Made by a program: the position numbers and the translations under genes. The notes below the pieces were generated by a model that saw only the letters and a program-made list of their open reading frames with translations, did not search any database and was not told the DNA's origin. Positions 8,183-17,231 of a DNA stretch of 64,000 nucleotides are shown piece after piece. Every line of letters starts with the position of its first letter. The first letter of the stretch is position 1. Source of the stretch: Thermotoga profunda AZM34c06 (GTDB lineage Bacteria; Thermotogota; Thermotogae; Thermotogales; DSM-5069); NCBI RefSeq assembly GCF_000828675.1, contig NZ_AP014510.1:887413-951412 (forward strand). Direction: 5' to 3'.

Positions 8183-9207
8183 AGAAGTTTTTCGTGTTCT
8201 GCGCAATCTTTTTAACAGTTTTTTTGTTCGCTCAACAAACCCAACCAGCAACAACGGTAGTTGCTGAAGTCAACGGTACACCTATTACCATGGCTGAACT
8301 GGACAGAGAGGCAAACCTTAACAGGCTGTTAGTTCAGATCCAGTCCATTGACGACAGATTTTATGAAGTTCTCACAGGTACATCGGAAGGCATGAATCTT
8401 TTGCTTCGTTACAAGAGAGAAGTATTGAACAGCCTTATAGACCAAGTGTTGATCAAACAAATTGCTGAAAAGATGAATATAATTATCCAGAAAGAGGATA
8501 TCGAGAAAATGGTTTCAGATGAACTGAACAAAACACTTACCCAGTATGGCATGACAGAGACCGATTTGGATTGGTATCTAAAACAATCTGGATTAGGGGA
8601 TCTTGAATCATTCAAGGATAGATTGAGGTGGATCTTCTCTGTTCAGCAAGCTGTTACTTTGATTCAACAACAAGTTACTTCCTCGGCAACTGTTACTGAG
8701 GAAGAAGCAAAAAAGTTTTATGAAGAAAACAAGGATTATTTTGCTGTCGAAGAAGCGGCAAAATTGTTGCGCATTATCGTGGACAGTAAGGAAAAGGCTG
8801 ACAAGGTCCTTGATCGTATAAGAGCTGGTGAGGAATTTTCTCAAGTTGCAAGTGATGTATCTATCGATCCTCTTACCAAGGGCAAAGCAGGGGATCTTGG
8901 ATGGGTTGAGCGTAACAGTGGATTGATAGCAACCGACATAGAAGAGAAGATCTTCGCAAGTCCTAAAGGTGCAACGCTTGGACCACTTCAAAGTACAGGT
9001 GGATGGGAAATCTATCGTATTTTGGATAAAAGACCAAAGGGATATGAGGCATTCGAAAACGTTATGAACGATATATATCAGTACTTAACCCAGCAAAAAG
9101 CTCAACAACTTTGGCAGGATTGGATATCTCAGCAATTCATACCATTTAAAAATTCCAGCACGATAAATATCTATCTGTTAGCAGAAGGAGGACAAGCAAA
9201 TCAATGA
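8179..9207 (+). CDS. Secreted peptidyl-prolyl isomerase, parvulin/SurA-PrsA type
   Basis: A 342-aa exported foldase that catalyses prolyl isomerisation in envelope proteins. Residues 1-19 are a signal peptide (MKKFFVF to LFAQQ). An N-terminal chaperone domain similar to SurA_N (about 28-180) is followed by one rotamase domain (about 190-285) with AAKLLRIIVDSKEKA, GEEFSQVASDVSIDP and GKAGDLGWV. The open frame extends ten codons upstream, but the ATG at 8179 has the GGGAGGAG ribosome site and starts the signal peptide. It overlaps mazG by four bases. There is no obvious lipobox, so it is probably soluble in the periplasm or attached by its signal. Confidence 0.9.
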   Translation: MKKFFVFCAIFLTVFLFAQQTQPATTVVAEVNGTPITMAELDREANLNRLLVQIQSIDDRFYEVLTGTSEGMNLLLRYKREVLNSLIDQVLIKQIAEKMNIIIQKEDIEKMVSDELNKTLTQYGMTETDLDWYLKQSGLGDLESFKDRLRWIFSVQQAVTLIQQQVTSSATVTEEEAKKFYEENKDYFAVEEAAKLLRIIVDSKEKADKVLDRIRAGEEFSQVASDVSIDPLTKGKAGDLGWVERNSGLIATDIEEKIFASPKGATLGPLQSTGGWEIYRILDKRPKGYEAFENVMNDIYQYLTQQKAQQLWQDWISQQFIPFKNSSTINIYLLAEGGQANQ

Positions 9208-10256
9208 ATCTTAAGACAATAACTTTGGAATGGACAGGAGATTCTCTTGTACTTGTTGATCAAAGAAAGTTACCACACGTTGTTGAGTATATTGAATGTA
9301 AAACTTATCAAGAGGTTGCACGGGCGATCAAGGAGATGATCGTCCGTGGCGCCCCTGCCATAGGTGCGGTAGCAGCATTTGGATTTGTACTTGGAGCAAA
9401 GCAATTTTCGAATCTGAAGGAAAAGAGTTTTGTTGAACACATGAAAACAGTCAAAGAAGTTCTCGCATCAACTCGTCCAACCGCAGTTAATCTTTTCTGG
9501 GCATTGGAACGCATATACAACAAAATGGATCAAATTGACGATGTTGATCAACTTGTATCTGTTCTTGAAAAAGAAGCTATAGAAATTGCAAACGAAGATA
9601 TAAAAGTGAACAAAGCCATTGGAATGTATGGACAAACTTTGTTGAAAGATGGCGACACGGTTTTAACGCACTGTAATGCTGGTGCTCTGGCAACAGTGGA
9701 TTACGGTACTGCTCTTGGAGTGATAAGGGCAGCAGTTGAAAACGGTAAAAAGATAAGAGTTTATGTAGATGAAACAAGGCCTTATTTACAAGGATCACGT
9801 TTAACTGCTTGGGAATTGGTACAACTCGGTGTTGAAACAATACTCATAACGGACAATATGGCTGGCTGGGTTATGAAACAAGGTAAGGTCAATGCCGTGA
9901 TCGTTGGAGCCGATAGAATAGCTGCAAATGGCGATGTGGCAAATAAAATAGGTACTTATTCCGTTGCAGTTCTTGCGAATAAAAATGGCGTGCCTTTTTA
10001 CGTTGCAGCACCCATTTCGACGATAGATATAAAGATTAAAGACGGCACCCAAATCCCTATAGAGGAACGTTCTCACGAAGAGGTCACACATATAAATGGA
10101 AAAAGAATTGCTGCCGATGGTGTCAAAGTTTACAATCCCGCTTTTGATGTCACAGAGCACGAATTGATAAGCGCGATAATAACGCAAAAGGGAGTCTTGA
10201 GAAAACCATACAGTGAAAGTATCAGAAAACTATTTTCACTGGAGGACCAAATGTGA
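9204..10256 (+). CDS. mtnA: S-methyl-5-thioribose-1-phosphate isomerase
   Basis: Methionine-salvage enzyme of 350 aa that converts 5-methylthioribose 1-phosphate to the ribulose form. The IRGAPAIG-like motif appears as VRGAPAIGAVAAFGF (about 47-61), the catalytic cysteine lies in THCNAGALATVDYGTALG (Cys157), and GADRIAANGDVANKIGTY (about 236-253) holds the catalytic Asp. This matches MtnA rather than eIF2B-alpha or ribose-1,5-bisphosphate isomerase by length and by GSRLTAWEL. The start ATG overlaps the foldase stop. No other Mtn genes lie next to it, so the rest of the pathway is elsewhere or uses other enzymes. Confidence 0.95.
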   Translation: MNLKTITLEWTGDSLVLVDQRKLPHVVEYIECKTYQEVARAIKEMIVRGAPAIGAVAAFGFVLGAKQFSNLKEKSFVEHMKTVKEVLASTRPTAVNLFWALERIYNKMDQIDDVDQLVSVLEKEAIEIANEDIKVNKAIGMYGQTLLKDGDTVLTHCNAGALATVDYGTALGVIRAAVENGKKIRVYVDETRPYLQGSRLTAWELVQLGVETILITDNMAGWVMKQGKVNAVIVGADRIAANGDVANKIGTYSVAVLANKNGVPFYVAAPISTIDIKIKDGTQIPIEERSHEEVTHINGKRIAADGVKVYNPAFDVTEHELISAIITQKGVLRKPYSESIRKLFSLEDQM

Positions 10257-10702
10257 GGATAGATCCCTTAGAGGATGGAAAATTCAAAAGTTCTGAGGTA
10301 AAGAGAAAAAAACAGATAAAATCAAAGGGATTGAGTGAAGTCTCAAAATCTGGTTTTTTTGAAATCCTTGAAGATGTCGAAGAAGAAAAGTTAGACGAAC
10401 TTCTGGAGCAATTGATCAAGAAGGTCGTCAATTCAGGTAATGAGCTTGTCAGATCTCCCACCCAGGAGAACCTCAAGAAATACCGGGAGAGCGTAAAAGA
10501 ATTTCTCAAAGTGATTGAGAAAAGGCTATACAAAATAGGGAAGCAGATCTCAAAAGATATCGATCTACATGTTGTAGGTCAAGAGATCGATCAAAGATTA
10601 GAACAGATTGCGAAGGATTTGATAGAAGCTGAAAAAGGTGCGATCATGCTTGCAGCCAGAGTTCAAGAGATATACGGCTTGCTCATGGATCTATACAGGT
10701 GA
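10253..10702 (+). CDS. YaaR family (DUF327) protein
   Basis: A 149-aa charged, largely helical cytosolic protein of the DUF327 family, named for Bacillus subtilis YaaR. The core, from FFEILEDVEEEKLDELLEQL to YRESVKEFLKVIEKRLY, and the C-terminal IDLHVVGQEIDQRLEQIAKD are recognisable family features. Function is not established. It starts at a GTG overlapping the mtnA stop and runs into the delta-prime gene with a four-base overlap. The order YaaR, HolB, RicT(YaaT) is the one found in Bacillus, which supports both identification and a link to replication or RNA metabolism. Confidence 0.85.
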   Translation: MRIDPLEDGKFKSSEVKRKKQIKSKGLSEVSKSGFFEILEDVEEEKLDELLEQLIKKVVNSGNELVRSPTQENLKKYRESVKEFLKVIEKRLYKIGKQISKDIDLHVVGQEIDQRLEQIAKDLIEAEKGAIMLAARVQEIYGLLMDLYR

Positions 10703-11583
10703 GCAGTATGGATGATTTAATAGATAGGGTTAAGAATTTCATCACTGCGCATATTGGATCATCTATATGTCTATGTTCAAACGATGAACATCTGTTGCAA
10801 TGGATCTGTCCACGGGTTGTTGAAATGATTACAAAAGAGTATTTGACTTTGAATGAACCGGGTATCGATGATATACGTTATATGATTGATTTTTTGTACA
10901 GTGCGGCTAATGATAGTTACAAAATTGTCTTTATTCACAGAGCAGAGAGAATTTTGCAGGAGGCAACCAATTCAATGCTCAAAATCTTAGAAGAACCACC
11001 TTTTAATTCTGCTATTGTCTTGACTACCACGAGATTTACTGACTTATTGCCAACTGTCAGAAGCAGGGTAAAGACTTTGAATATATTTATCGACAAAGGC
11101 ATCTTCGAATCACTGAAAGAAAGATTTCTTAATCATCCGAAGATTGACTTGATACTCGCCCTGTGCAAAGATGATTTTGAAATACTTCGTTATATACAAC
11201 AAATTGAGGAAATTCCATCAGACATTAAATTTGAAGAGTCAGAATTTATTAAGATGTTTGTTGATGGTGAAATAGCTGCTCATGACAGATTAAAAATGGC
11301 ACTTATGCTCGATGATTTATATGCGAGGTTTTCAAAATGGACTGAAAAAGATTTAGTACAACTGTATCTGAGTATAATGAAAAATTCAGATAAGATAGAC
11401 TTGAACATGATGGTATTTCTTATGTGCAGGATTTTGCAAAACATCCTTGAATTGAGAGGATATAGAGATGTATCGACATTTAAATGGCTTGATTCGATAT
11501 TAACTAACAGATTGATGAATTTCAATGGGTCGCTTACTTTATTGAATTTGCTTATATTGATCAAAAAAACAGCAAAGAGGTGA
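10699..11583 (+). CDS. holB: DNA polymerase III delta-prime-like clamp-loader subunit
   Basis: A 294-aa AAA+ type protein, expected to be the delta-prime subunit of the clamp loader. Residues about 70-125 contain the family's core: YKIVFIHRAERILQEATNSM, LKILEEPPFNSAIVLTT and LLPTVRSRV, where the SRV replaces the SRC arginine-finger motif. No P-loop is present; the region expected to hold it reads SSICLCSNDEHL (residues about 21-32). Loss of ATP binding is normal for delta prime. The C-terminal part is divergent. The GTG start overlaps the YaaR stop; an ATG three codons later is possible. Identification also rests on the YaaR-HolB-RicT gene order. Confidence 0.85.
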   Translation: MSSMDDLIDRVKNFITAHIGSSICLCSNDEHLLQWICPRVVEMITKEYLTLNEPGIDDIRYMIDFLYSAANDSYKIVFIHRAERILQEATNSMLKILEEPPFNSAIVLTTTRFTDLLPTVRSRVKTLNIFIDKGIFESLKERFLNHPKIDLILALCKDDFEILRYIQQIEEIPSDIKFEESEFIKMFVDGEIAAHDRLKMALMLDDLYARFSKWTEKDLVQLYLSIMKNSDKIDLNMMVFLMCRILQNILELRGYRDVSTFKWLDSILTNRLMNFNGSLTLLNLLILIKKTAKR

Positions 11584-12413
11584 TGAATTTGTATATGACA
11601 GCAGTTGTATACGCTGTTGAAGTATTGCCAAAGGGAAAGCTGAATTATTACGCAGAGAATGGTGAAGATATAAAACCAGGTGATCTTGTTTTGGTCATGA
11701 CTGAATTTGGACCGGATGTCGGAAGGGTTATAAAGGGTCCTAAAGAGATGGGAATAGAAGAGCTCGGAACTGAGCTCAAGCCGATTATCAAAAAATTGAC
11801 CGAGGAAGATTTAAAAACACATCAAGAAAATATAAAGGATGCTCAAGAAGCATTCAATGTATGTGCGGAAAAGATAAAAGAGCACAATCTTCCTATGAAA
11901 CTACTCCATACTCGTTATATGTTTGACAGATCGAGGCTGGTTTTCTTTTTCAGTTCAGAAACCAGGGTCGATTTTAGAGAACTTGTGAAAGACCTTGCGA
12001 GAATTTTCAAGACACGTATAGAACTGAGGCAAGTTGGAGTGCGAGATGAGTTAAAATTCATTGGTGGTTTGGGGCTGTGTGGTTTACCAACATGTTGTAG
12101 CACGTTCCTAAGAGAATTTGACAGTATTACCTTGAAACATGCAAAATGCCAGCAGTTAATGATCAACACGGCGAAGATATCTGGTGCCTGTAGAAGACTT
12201 CTATGTTGCTTAATGTATGAGTACAATTTTTATGAAGAGGAACTCAGGGGTATCCCCGAAGAGGGCGAAACGGTCCTTTACAATGAAAAAAGTTACAAAG
12301 TTCAATCGACAGATGTGTTCAAAAAAACGGTGCTTGTCATGTCTGAAGAAGGAGAAATGGTGTATCTACCATTTTCATATTTCAGAGGTGATGAAGGTGC
12401 TTCAGGTGGGTAA
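11580..12413 (+). CDS. ricT: PSP1 domain protein, RicT (YaaT) family
   Basis: A 277-aa cytosolic protein. RicT belongs to the Y-complex (RicA/F/T) that assists RNase Y-dependent mRNA processing in Bacillus and carries Fe-S cluster ligands. The PSP1 core is clear: GDLVLVMTEFGPDVGRV near residue 35, then GGLGLCGLPTCCSTFL and GACRRLLCCLMYE, which provide the conserved cysteines (about 165-210). Several starts are possible: GTG 11580, ATG 11583, or TTG 11589 placed best after AGAGG. It overlaps the holB stop and the start of the next small gene. No RicA or RicF gene is seen here. Confidence 0.92.
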   Translation: MMNLYMTAVVYAVEVLPKGKLNYYAENGEDIKPGDLVLVMTEFGPDVGRVIKGPKEMGIEELGTELKPIIKKLTEEDLKTHQENIKDAQEAFNVCAEKIKEHNLPMKLLHTRYMFDRSRLVFFFSSETRVDFRELVKDLARIFKTRIELRQVGVRDELKFIGGLGLCGLPTCCSTFLREFDSITLKHAKCQQLMINTAKISGACRRLLCCLMYEYNFYEEELRGIPEEGETVLYNEKSYKVQSTDVFKKTVLVMSEEGEMVYLPFSYFRGDEGASGG

Positions 12414-12618
12414 GTTATTGATAATTGTAGGGCTTATTCTTATAGTAGTAGGGATATTCACATACATAATTGGTCGTTTCACACCACTTGGACGTTTACC
12501 AGGGGATATTGTTATAAAGAGAGAAAGGTTTGTGTTGTATTTTCCACTCATGACATGCTTGATCATAAGCGCTGCTTTGTCGTTGATCTTTTTCGTAATA
12601 TCAAAATTGACCAAGTGA
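12391..12618 (+). CDS. DUF2905 family small membrane protein
   Basis: A 75-aa protein with two membrane segments separated by a short loop, matching DUF2905: VGKLLIIVGLILIVVGIF, then GRLPGDIVIKRERFVLYFP, then a second hydrophobic segment. The motif LGRLPGDI is the family's hallmark. Function is unknown. A longer frame extends upstream inside ricT but is not family-like. The start may be ATG 12391 or, better placed behind AGAGGTG, GTG 12397. It overlaps the end of ricT, so translation is probably coupled. Confidence 0.85.
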   Translation: MKVLQVGKLLIIVGLILIVVGIFTYIIGRFTPLGRLPGDIVIKRERFVLYFPLMTCLIISAALSLIFFVISKLTK

Positions 12619-12640
12619 GTTTAAGGGAGGGACATGGCGA

Positions 12641-14530
12641 ATGAAAAAGTTCACCAAGGAAGAGATTAGAAGGCTTAAAGAAATTGCTCGATTGTGTCGT
12701 GGTGATATCCTTAAAATGACGTATATTGCTAATTCAGGTCATCCAGGTGGGTCGATGTCATCACTTGAGATCTTTTTGAGTATCTTTTCTTTCGCTAAGA
12801 TAGATCCAAAAAACCCTCAAGATCCTTTGCGAGATCGAATTGTTATCAGCCATGGTCACACATCACCTGGCGTTTATTCTGTGCTTGGAAGGCTTGGTTT
12901 TGTAGATATAGATGAAGTCATCGCGGGTTTCAGGCATCATGCAAGCATTTTTGAAGGCCACGTTACCCGTGGAATACCTGGTATTGAATGGACAACTGGC
13001 AATCTCGGTCAAGGTCTTTCAGCAGGCGTTGGCTTTGCTCTTGCATCTAAGATAAAAGAGCAAGATTATCATGTCTTTGTTGCGATGAGTGATGCCGAAC
13101 AGGCAAAAGGTCAAGTGGGAGAAGCGCGTAGGGTGGCAAAGAAATATGGTTTGAGTAACATAACAGTTGTCATAGATTACAACGACGCTCAAATATCTGG
13201 GAGAGCCAGAGATGTAATGCCAGTTAATATAAAAGCAAATTACGAAGCTGATGGTTGGAGAGTAATCGAAGTTGATGGTCATGATATAGAACAGCTTTTG
13301 AATGCATTGGAACAAGCAGTTGAAGATAAAGTCAACCCTGTGGCTATTATTGCACACACTGTTATGGGAAAAGGTGTTTCATTCATGGAAAATGATGTTT
13401 CTTTCCATGGAAAACCTTTGACTAAGGAACAACTCGAGAAGGCTTTGAATGAACTTGGAATAGAAAATGATGTGGAAAAATATCTCAAGATGCGTCAACA
13501 ACTTGGAAATCAAAGACACAGGCCATTTCATATTGAGTATCCCGTTAAAATAACTATTCCACCGAGCAGAACCTACACAGACAAGATGGACAATCGTGGG
13601 GCTTTCGGGAAAGCCTTACTTGATCTGGTAAAGGCGAATAAAGACATCGAGACTCCTATTGTAGCAGTAGACTGCGATCTTGCTACATCAGTCAAATTAG
13701 ATGATGTTCAAAAACATCTTCCACAGATGGTTCTTGAGCTTGGTGTTCAAGAACACAATGCTGCAGCAGTTGCAGGAGCTTTGTCAGCAGATGGTGTAGT
13801 GACGTTCTTTGCAGATTTCGGTGTCTTTGGGGTTAGTGAAACGTACAATCAGCATAGATTGAATGCAATAAATCATACTAATTTGAAAGTAGTTGTAACT
13901 CACTGTGGGCTGAATGTCGGTGAAGATGGTAAGACTCACCATGGTCTTGATTATATCTCTGCTCCCGCGAATTGGCTTGGGTATAAAGTGATAGTTCCAG
14001 CAGATCCCAATCAAACAGATCGGGTGATCAGATATGTTTCAGGGGTATATGGAAATTATTTAATTGCAATGGGTAGAGCAAAGATGGCACCGATCTTAGA
14101 TGAAACAGGAAAAATATTCTTTGGTGATGATTATCAATTTGTTTATGGAAAAATCGATGTTCTCAGAAAGGGAGATAAAATAACGATAATCACTTGTGGT
14201 TCAATTGTTGAAAATGCGGTAAAAGCCGCCGACAATTTCAAAGAAAAAGTTACTGTGTTAAATGTATCTTGTCCATTTGATCTCGATGAGTCTGTTCTCA
14301 GAGAATATGCCCATGGGAAAAATGTTCTTGTCTTAGAAGATCATGCTGCACCATTAGGTCTTGCTGCTCTGCTGGCTAAATTTTTCCTTGTCAAGGGGAT
14401 AATTCCATCGAGATTTGAACACGTAGCGATCGAAGAACATGCTGTTTCTGGACCCTATGAAGCTTTGTATGACATTTATGGACTCAGTACTCCTAAGATC
14501 GTTGAAAAACTGGGTCGGATGATCGAGTGA
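12641..14530 (+). CDS. tkt: Transketolase
   Basis: Thiamine diphosphate-dependent enzyme of 629 aa for the non-oxidative pentose phosphate pathway. It moves two-carbon units between sugar phosphates. The N-terminal half has the substrate/ThDP residues in ANSGHPGGSMS (about 30-40) and SHGHTSPG, the ThDP motif begins at the DAEQAKGQVGEA segment (about residue 150), and the pyrimidine-binding half begins near 310 with DNRGAFGKALLDL. The catalytic glutamate is in ELGVQEHNAAAVAGAL. The C-terminal regulatory domain is present, so the protein is a full single-chain transketolase. It has its own GGGAGGG ribosome site and a four-base overlap with rnc. Confidence 0.94.
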   Translation: MKKFTKEEIRRLKEIARLCRGDILKMTYIANSGHPGGSMSSLEIFLSIFSFAKIDPKNPQDPLRDRIVISHGHTSPGVYSVLGRLGFVDIDEVIAGFRHHASIFEGHVTRGIPGIEWTTGNLGQGLSAGVGFALASKIKEQDYHVFVAMSDAEQAKGQVGEARRVAKKYGLSNITVVIDYNDAQISGRARDVMPVNIKANYEADGWRVIEVDGHDIEQLLNALEQAVEDKVNPVAIIAHTVMGKGVSFMENDVSFHGKPLTKEQLEKALNELGIENDVEKYLKMRQQLGNQRHRPFHIEYPVKITIPPSRTYTDKMDNRGAFGKALLDLVKANKDIETPIVAVDCDLATSVKLDDVQKHLPQMVLELGVQEHNAAAVAGALSADGVVTFFADFGVFGVSETYNQHRLNAINHTNLKVVVTHCGLNVGEDGKTHHGLDYISAPANWLGYKVIVPADPNQTDRVIRYVSGVYGNYLIAMGRAKMAPILDETGKIFFGDDYQFVYGKIDVLRKGDKITIITCGSIVENAVKAADNFKEKVTVLNVSCPFDLDESVLREYAHGKNVLVLEDHAAPLGLAALLAKFFLVKGIIPSRFEHVAIEEHAVSGPYEALYDIYGLSTPKIVEKLGRMIE

Positions 14531-15252
14531 ATAAAGAAGAAATATCAACTGTAATTTCTTTCATGGAATCTATTGGTTATAGATTTCTCCAACCACAGTT
14601 AATTTATAACGCTCTGTGTCACTCTTCATATGCACATGAACAAAATCAACGTGGTCGAAAAGATGTTGAATCGAATGAAAGATTGGAATTTCTCGGTGAT
14701 GCAGCTATCGATCTTTTGATCGCTGAGTATTTGTATACTAATCTTCCCGATGCTTCAGAAGGCATCATGGCGAAGGTAAAAGCCGCCGTAGCAAGTGAGG
14801 AAGCCCTTGCGCAAATAGCCAGAGACATAAATTTGGGGCAGTATCTTTTCCTTGGCCATGGAGAAGAGGTCACGGGTGGTCGTGATAGAGATTCAATACT
14901 TGCCGACACACTCGAAGCGGTGGCTGCAGCGATCTATATTGATGGTGGTATGTCATCTTTAAAAAGATGTCTCCTTTCATATTTTGCAAAGTACGCCCAT
15001 CAAGTGGTAGAAGGAAAAATTGTTTTTGACTATAAAACCTTTTTGCAGGAAATAACTCAGGACAGATTCAAGCAACTTCCTGAATATGTTGTTGTCGATG
15101 AACAAGGACCATCTCATATGAAAAGATTCACTGTAGAACTTAGATTAAACAGAAAAGTCATTGCTGTAGGAGAGGGGTTTTCAATAAAAGAAGCCGAAAA
15201 AAATGCTGCAAAAAAAGCCATTGAAAAGCTCAAAGGAGAACAGAATCAGTGA
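14527..15252 (+). CDS. rnc: Ribonuclease III
   Basis: Double-strand-specific endonuclease of 241 aa for rRNA and mRNA processing. The signature NERLEFLGDAA (50-60) carries the catalytic acidic residues, the second set is in DTLEAVAAAIYIDGG (about 123-137), and a double-stranded RNA-binding domain occupies about 163-238 with KNAAKKAIEKL at its end. The GTG start overlaps the transketolase stop (GTGA). The downstream radical SAM gene overlaps its stop, as is common in Firmicutes and Thermotogae. Confidence 0.96.
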   Translation: MNKEEISTVISFMESIGYRFLQPQLIYNALCHSSYAHEQNQRGRKDVESNERLEFLGDAAIDLLIAEYLYTNLPDASEGIMAKVKAAVASEEALAQIARDINLGQYLFLGHGEEVTGGRDRDSILADTLEAVAAAIYIDGGMSSLKRCLLSYFAKYAHQVVEGKIVFDYKTFLQEITQDRFKQLPEYVVVDEQGPSHMKRFTVELRLNRKVIAVGEGFSIKEAEKNAAKKAIEKLKGEQNQ

Positions 15253-16253
15253 AGATTTTACCGGTATTTTTACCTCAAATGGGTTGCGAAAAAAAGTGTG
15301 TATTCTGCGACCAGGGATCAGCGACAGGGTTTTCAAAAGCCCCCGAACTCTCACAGCTGGATGAGTTGGTGAAGAATTATAGATCCAGCACTGAGCAGTT
15401 TGAAATAGCTTTTTATGGGGGCACATTCACAGGTATGAGTGAAACTTTGCAGGAATTTTATCTTGATTGGGCGGATAAATATGTCAGAGAAGGGGTTTGT
15501 AAGGGTATTAGAATTTCAACAAGGCCAGATCAAATTGACGAAAAAAAGATTGAATATCTCAAGATTCACAATGTGAATTTCATAGAAATAGGTGTTCAGT
15601 CATTTGATGAAGAGGTTCTGGAAAGATCGAATAGAGGTCATAGTGTTGAAGATGTAGAAAATGTTTGCAAGATGTTGAATGACATGAAAGTGGATTTTGG
15701 TTTACATCTGATGGTGGGATTGCCTGCCGACGATGAGCAAAAAGATCTTTACAGTGCTTGGAGAACAATAGAAGTTGGTGCAAAGACATGCAGGATACAT
15801 CCAACTTTGGTTTTAAAAAATTCCACTCTTTCAAAGCTTTTCATGACCGGTGAGTACCGTCCACTCGATTTTGAAAATGCTGTCAATATATGTTCAAAAA
15901 TGGTTGGCATACTTGAATCGCATAATGTAAAGGTGATCAGAGTGGGTTTATTCATTCCAAATGAGCTTGAGGGTAATATCATAGCCGGTCCTTACCATCC
16001 AAGGTTTGGTGAAATTGTGAGAATCAAACTCGTCAATGATGTGATCTCTTATCTGAAACCGAGTAAAATCGTTTATACTCATAGACAAACGGGTATTTTG
16101 AAATTTGTCGATTTGCAAAGACAGATGGGTGAAGAGTTCGGCTTTCTGGTTGATGGTCAGTTTTTAAGATGGAAAGACGCACTGAATAGATACATTTCTG
16201 GAGGTGTGCAAGGTGTTCGAACAGCTCAAAAAAGATATATTACAACAAATTGA
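15249..16253 (+). CDS. Radical SAM protein (Elp3-like)
   Basis: A 334-aa radical SAM enzyme. The cluster motif is C-x3-C-x2-C at Cys13, Cys17 and Cys20 ([13 protein letters not shown]). YGGTFTGM follows (residues 56-63), then STRPDQID and [17 protein letters not shown], all typical of the Elp3/oxygen-independent coproporphyrinogen oxidase-like superfamily. It lacks the acetyltransferase half of true Elp3. A stand-alone protein of this type beside rnc is conserved in many anaerobes; its substrate, perhaps a tRNA, is unknown. The start GTG overlaps the rnc stop and the C terminus overlaps the pheS start region. Confidence 0.88.
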   Translation: MKILPVFLPQMGCEKKCVFCDQGSATGFSKAPELSQLDELVKNYRSSTEQFEIAFYGGTFTGMSETLQEFYLDWADKYVREGVCKGIRISTRPDQIDEKKIEYLKIHNVNFIEIGVQSFDEEVLERSNRGHSVEDVENVCKMLNDMKVDFGLHLMVGLPADDEQKDLYSAWRTIEVGAKTCRIHPTLVLKNSTLSKLFMTGEYRPLDFENAVNICSKMVGILESHNVKVIRVGLFIPNELEGNIIAGPYHPRFGEIVRIKLVNDVISYLKPSKIVYTHRQTGILKFVDLQRQMGEEFGFLVDGQFLRWKDALNRYISGGVQGVRTAQKRYITTN

Positions 16254-17217
16254 GAGTGTGAACGATCTTCAGCAGCTTGAAAAACTAAGAGTGGCATTAC
16301 TCGGCAAGAAAGGAACAATCACAGAGCAAGTCAAGAGTATCGGTAAATTACCTATCCAAGAACGTCCGGCAGCGGGTAGGGTTTTGAACGAACTCAAAGA
16401 GGAGATTCAAAGAGCTCTTGAGGTAAAAAGAGAGGAACTTATGAAAATAGAAGCCGAAAAATTATCTAAAAAAATGTGGGTCGACATAACGCTTCCAGGA
16501 ATCAGAAGACGTGTAGGTCACAGACATCCAATAATGAAAACTCTTGAGGAAATAGAGATTATATTCGTATCGATGGGATTCAAGGTCGTTGAAGGTCCGG
16601 AAATCGAAGATAGTTGGCACAACTTCGATGCATTGAACACTCCTGAGTGGCATCCTGCGAGAGACGAGCACGATTCGTTTTATTTAGATAGTTTTCTTCT
16701 GCGTACTCACACATCACCTGTTCAGGTGAGAACTATGTTGTCTGCGCAGCCACCGATTGCGATCATATCTCCTGGTAGGGTTTATAGAAGAGATTATGAT
16801 GCAACACATCTTCCAATGTTTACTCAAGTTGAAGGCTTATACGTAGATGAAAATGTCTCTGTGGCACATTTGAAATATACGCTTGAGAAATTCGCTCAAC
16901 AGATATTCGGTAGTGAAAGACGCATAAGGCTCAGACCAAGTTTCTTTCCATTTACAGAACCCAGTTTCGAAGTAGATGTTTCTTGTGGAGTATGCGGTGG
17001 AAAAGGCTGTCAAGCATGTGGTTACAGTGGATGGCTTGAGATATTGGGTGCGGGTATGGTACATCCAAATGTTTTTAGGAATGTCGGTTATGATCCGGAG
17101 AAATGGACTGGTTTTGCTTTTGGAATGGGTGTCGAAAGAATAACAATGCTCAAATACAACATCAAAGATATGAGGGATTTTATCAGAAACGACAAGAGAT
17201 TTCTTGAGAACTTTTGA
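16213..17217 (+). CDS. pheS: Phenylalanine--tRNA ligase alpha subunit
   Basis: Catalytic subunit of the (alpha beta)2 synthetase that charges tRNA-Phe; about 334 aa. An N-terminal coiled coil for tRNA binding (about 1-85) is followed by the class II core: [17 protein letters not shown] (motif 1 region), the [18 protein letters not shown] segment (motif 2), and the cysteine-rich [13 protein letters not shown] leading into [14 protein letters not shown] and [14 protein letters not shown] (motif 3). The open frame starts at GTG 16204, but this overlaps the GGAGG site, so GTG 16213, eight bases away, is preferred. It overlaps the radical SAM gene by about 40 bases and precedes pheT by 14. Confidence 0.96.
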   Translation: MFEQLKKDILQQIESVNDLQQLEKLRVALLGKKGTITEQVKSIGKLPIQERPAAGRVLNELKEEIQRALEVKREELMKIEAEKLSKKMWVDITLPGIRRRVGHRHPIMKTLEEIEIIFVSMGFKVVEGPEIEDSWHNFDALNTPEWHPARDEHDSFYLDSFLLRTHTSPVQVRTMLSAQPPIAIISPGRVYRRDYDATHLPMFTQVEGLYVDENVSVAHLKYTLEKFAQQIFGSERRIRLRPSFFPFTEPSFEVDVSCGVCGGKGCQACGYSGWLEILGAGMVHPNVFRNVGYDPEKWTGFAFGMGVERITMLKYNIKDMRDFIRNDKRFLENF

Positions 17218-17231
17218 TGGAGGGATAAGTC

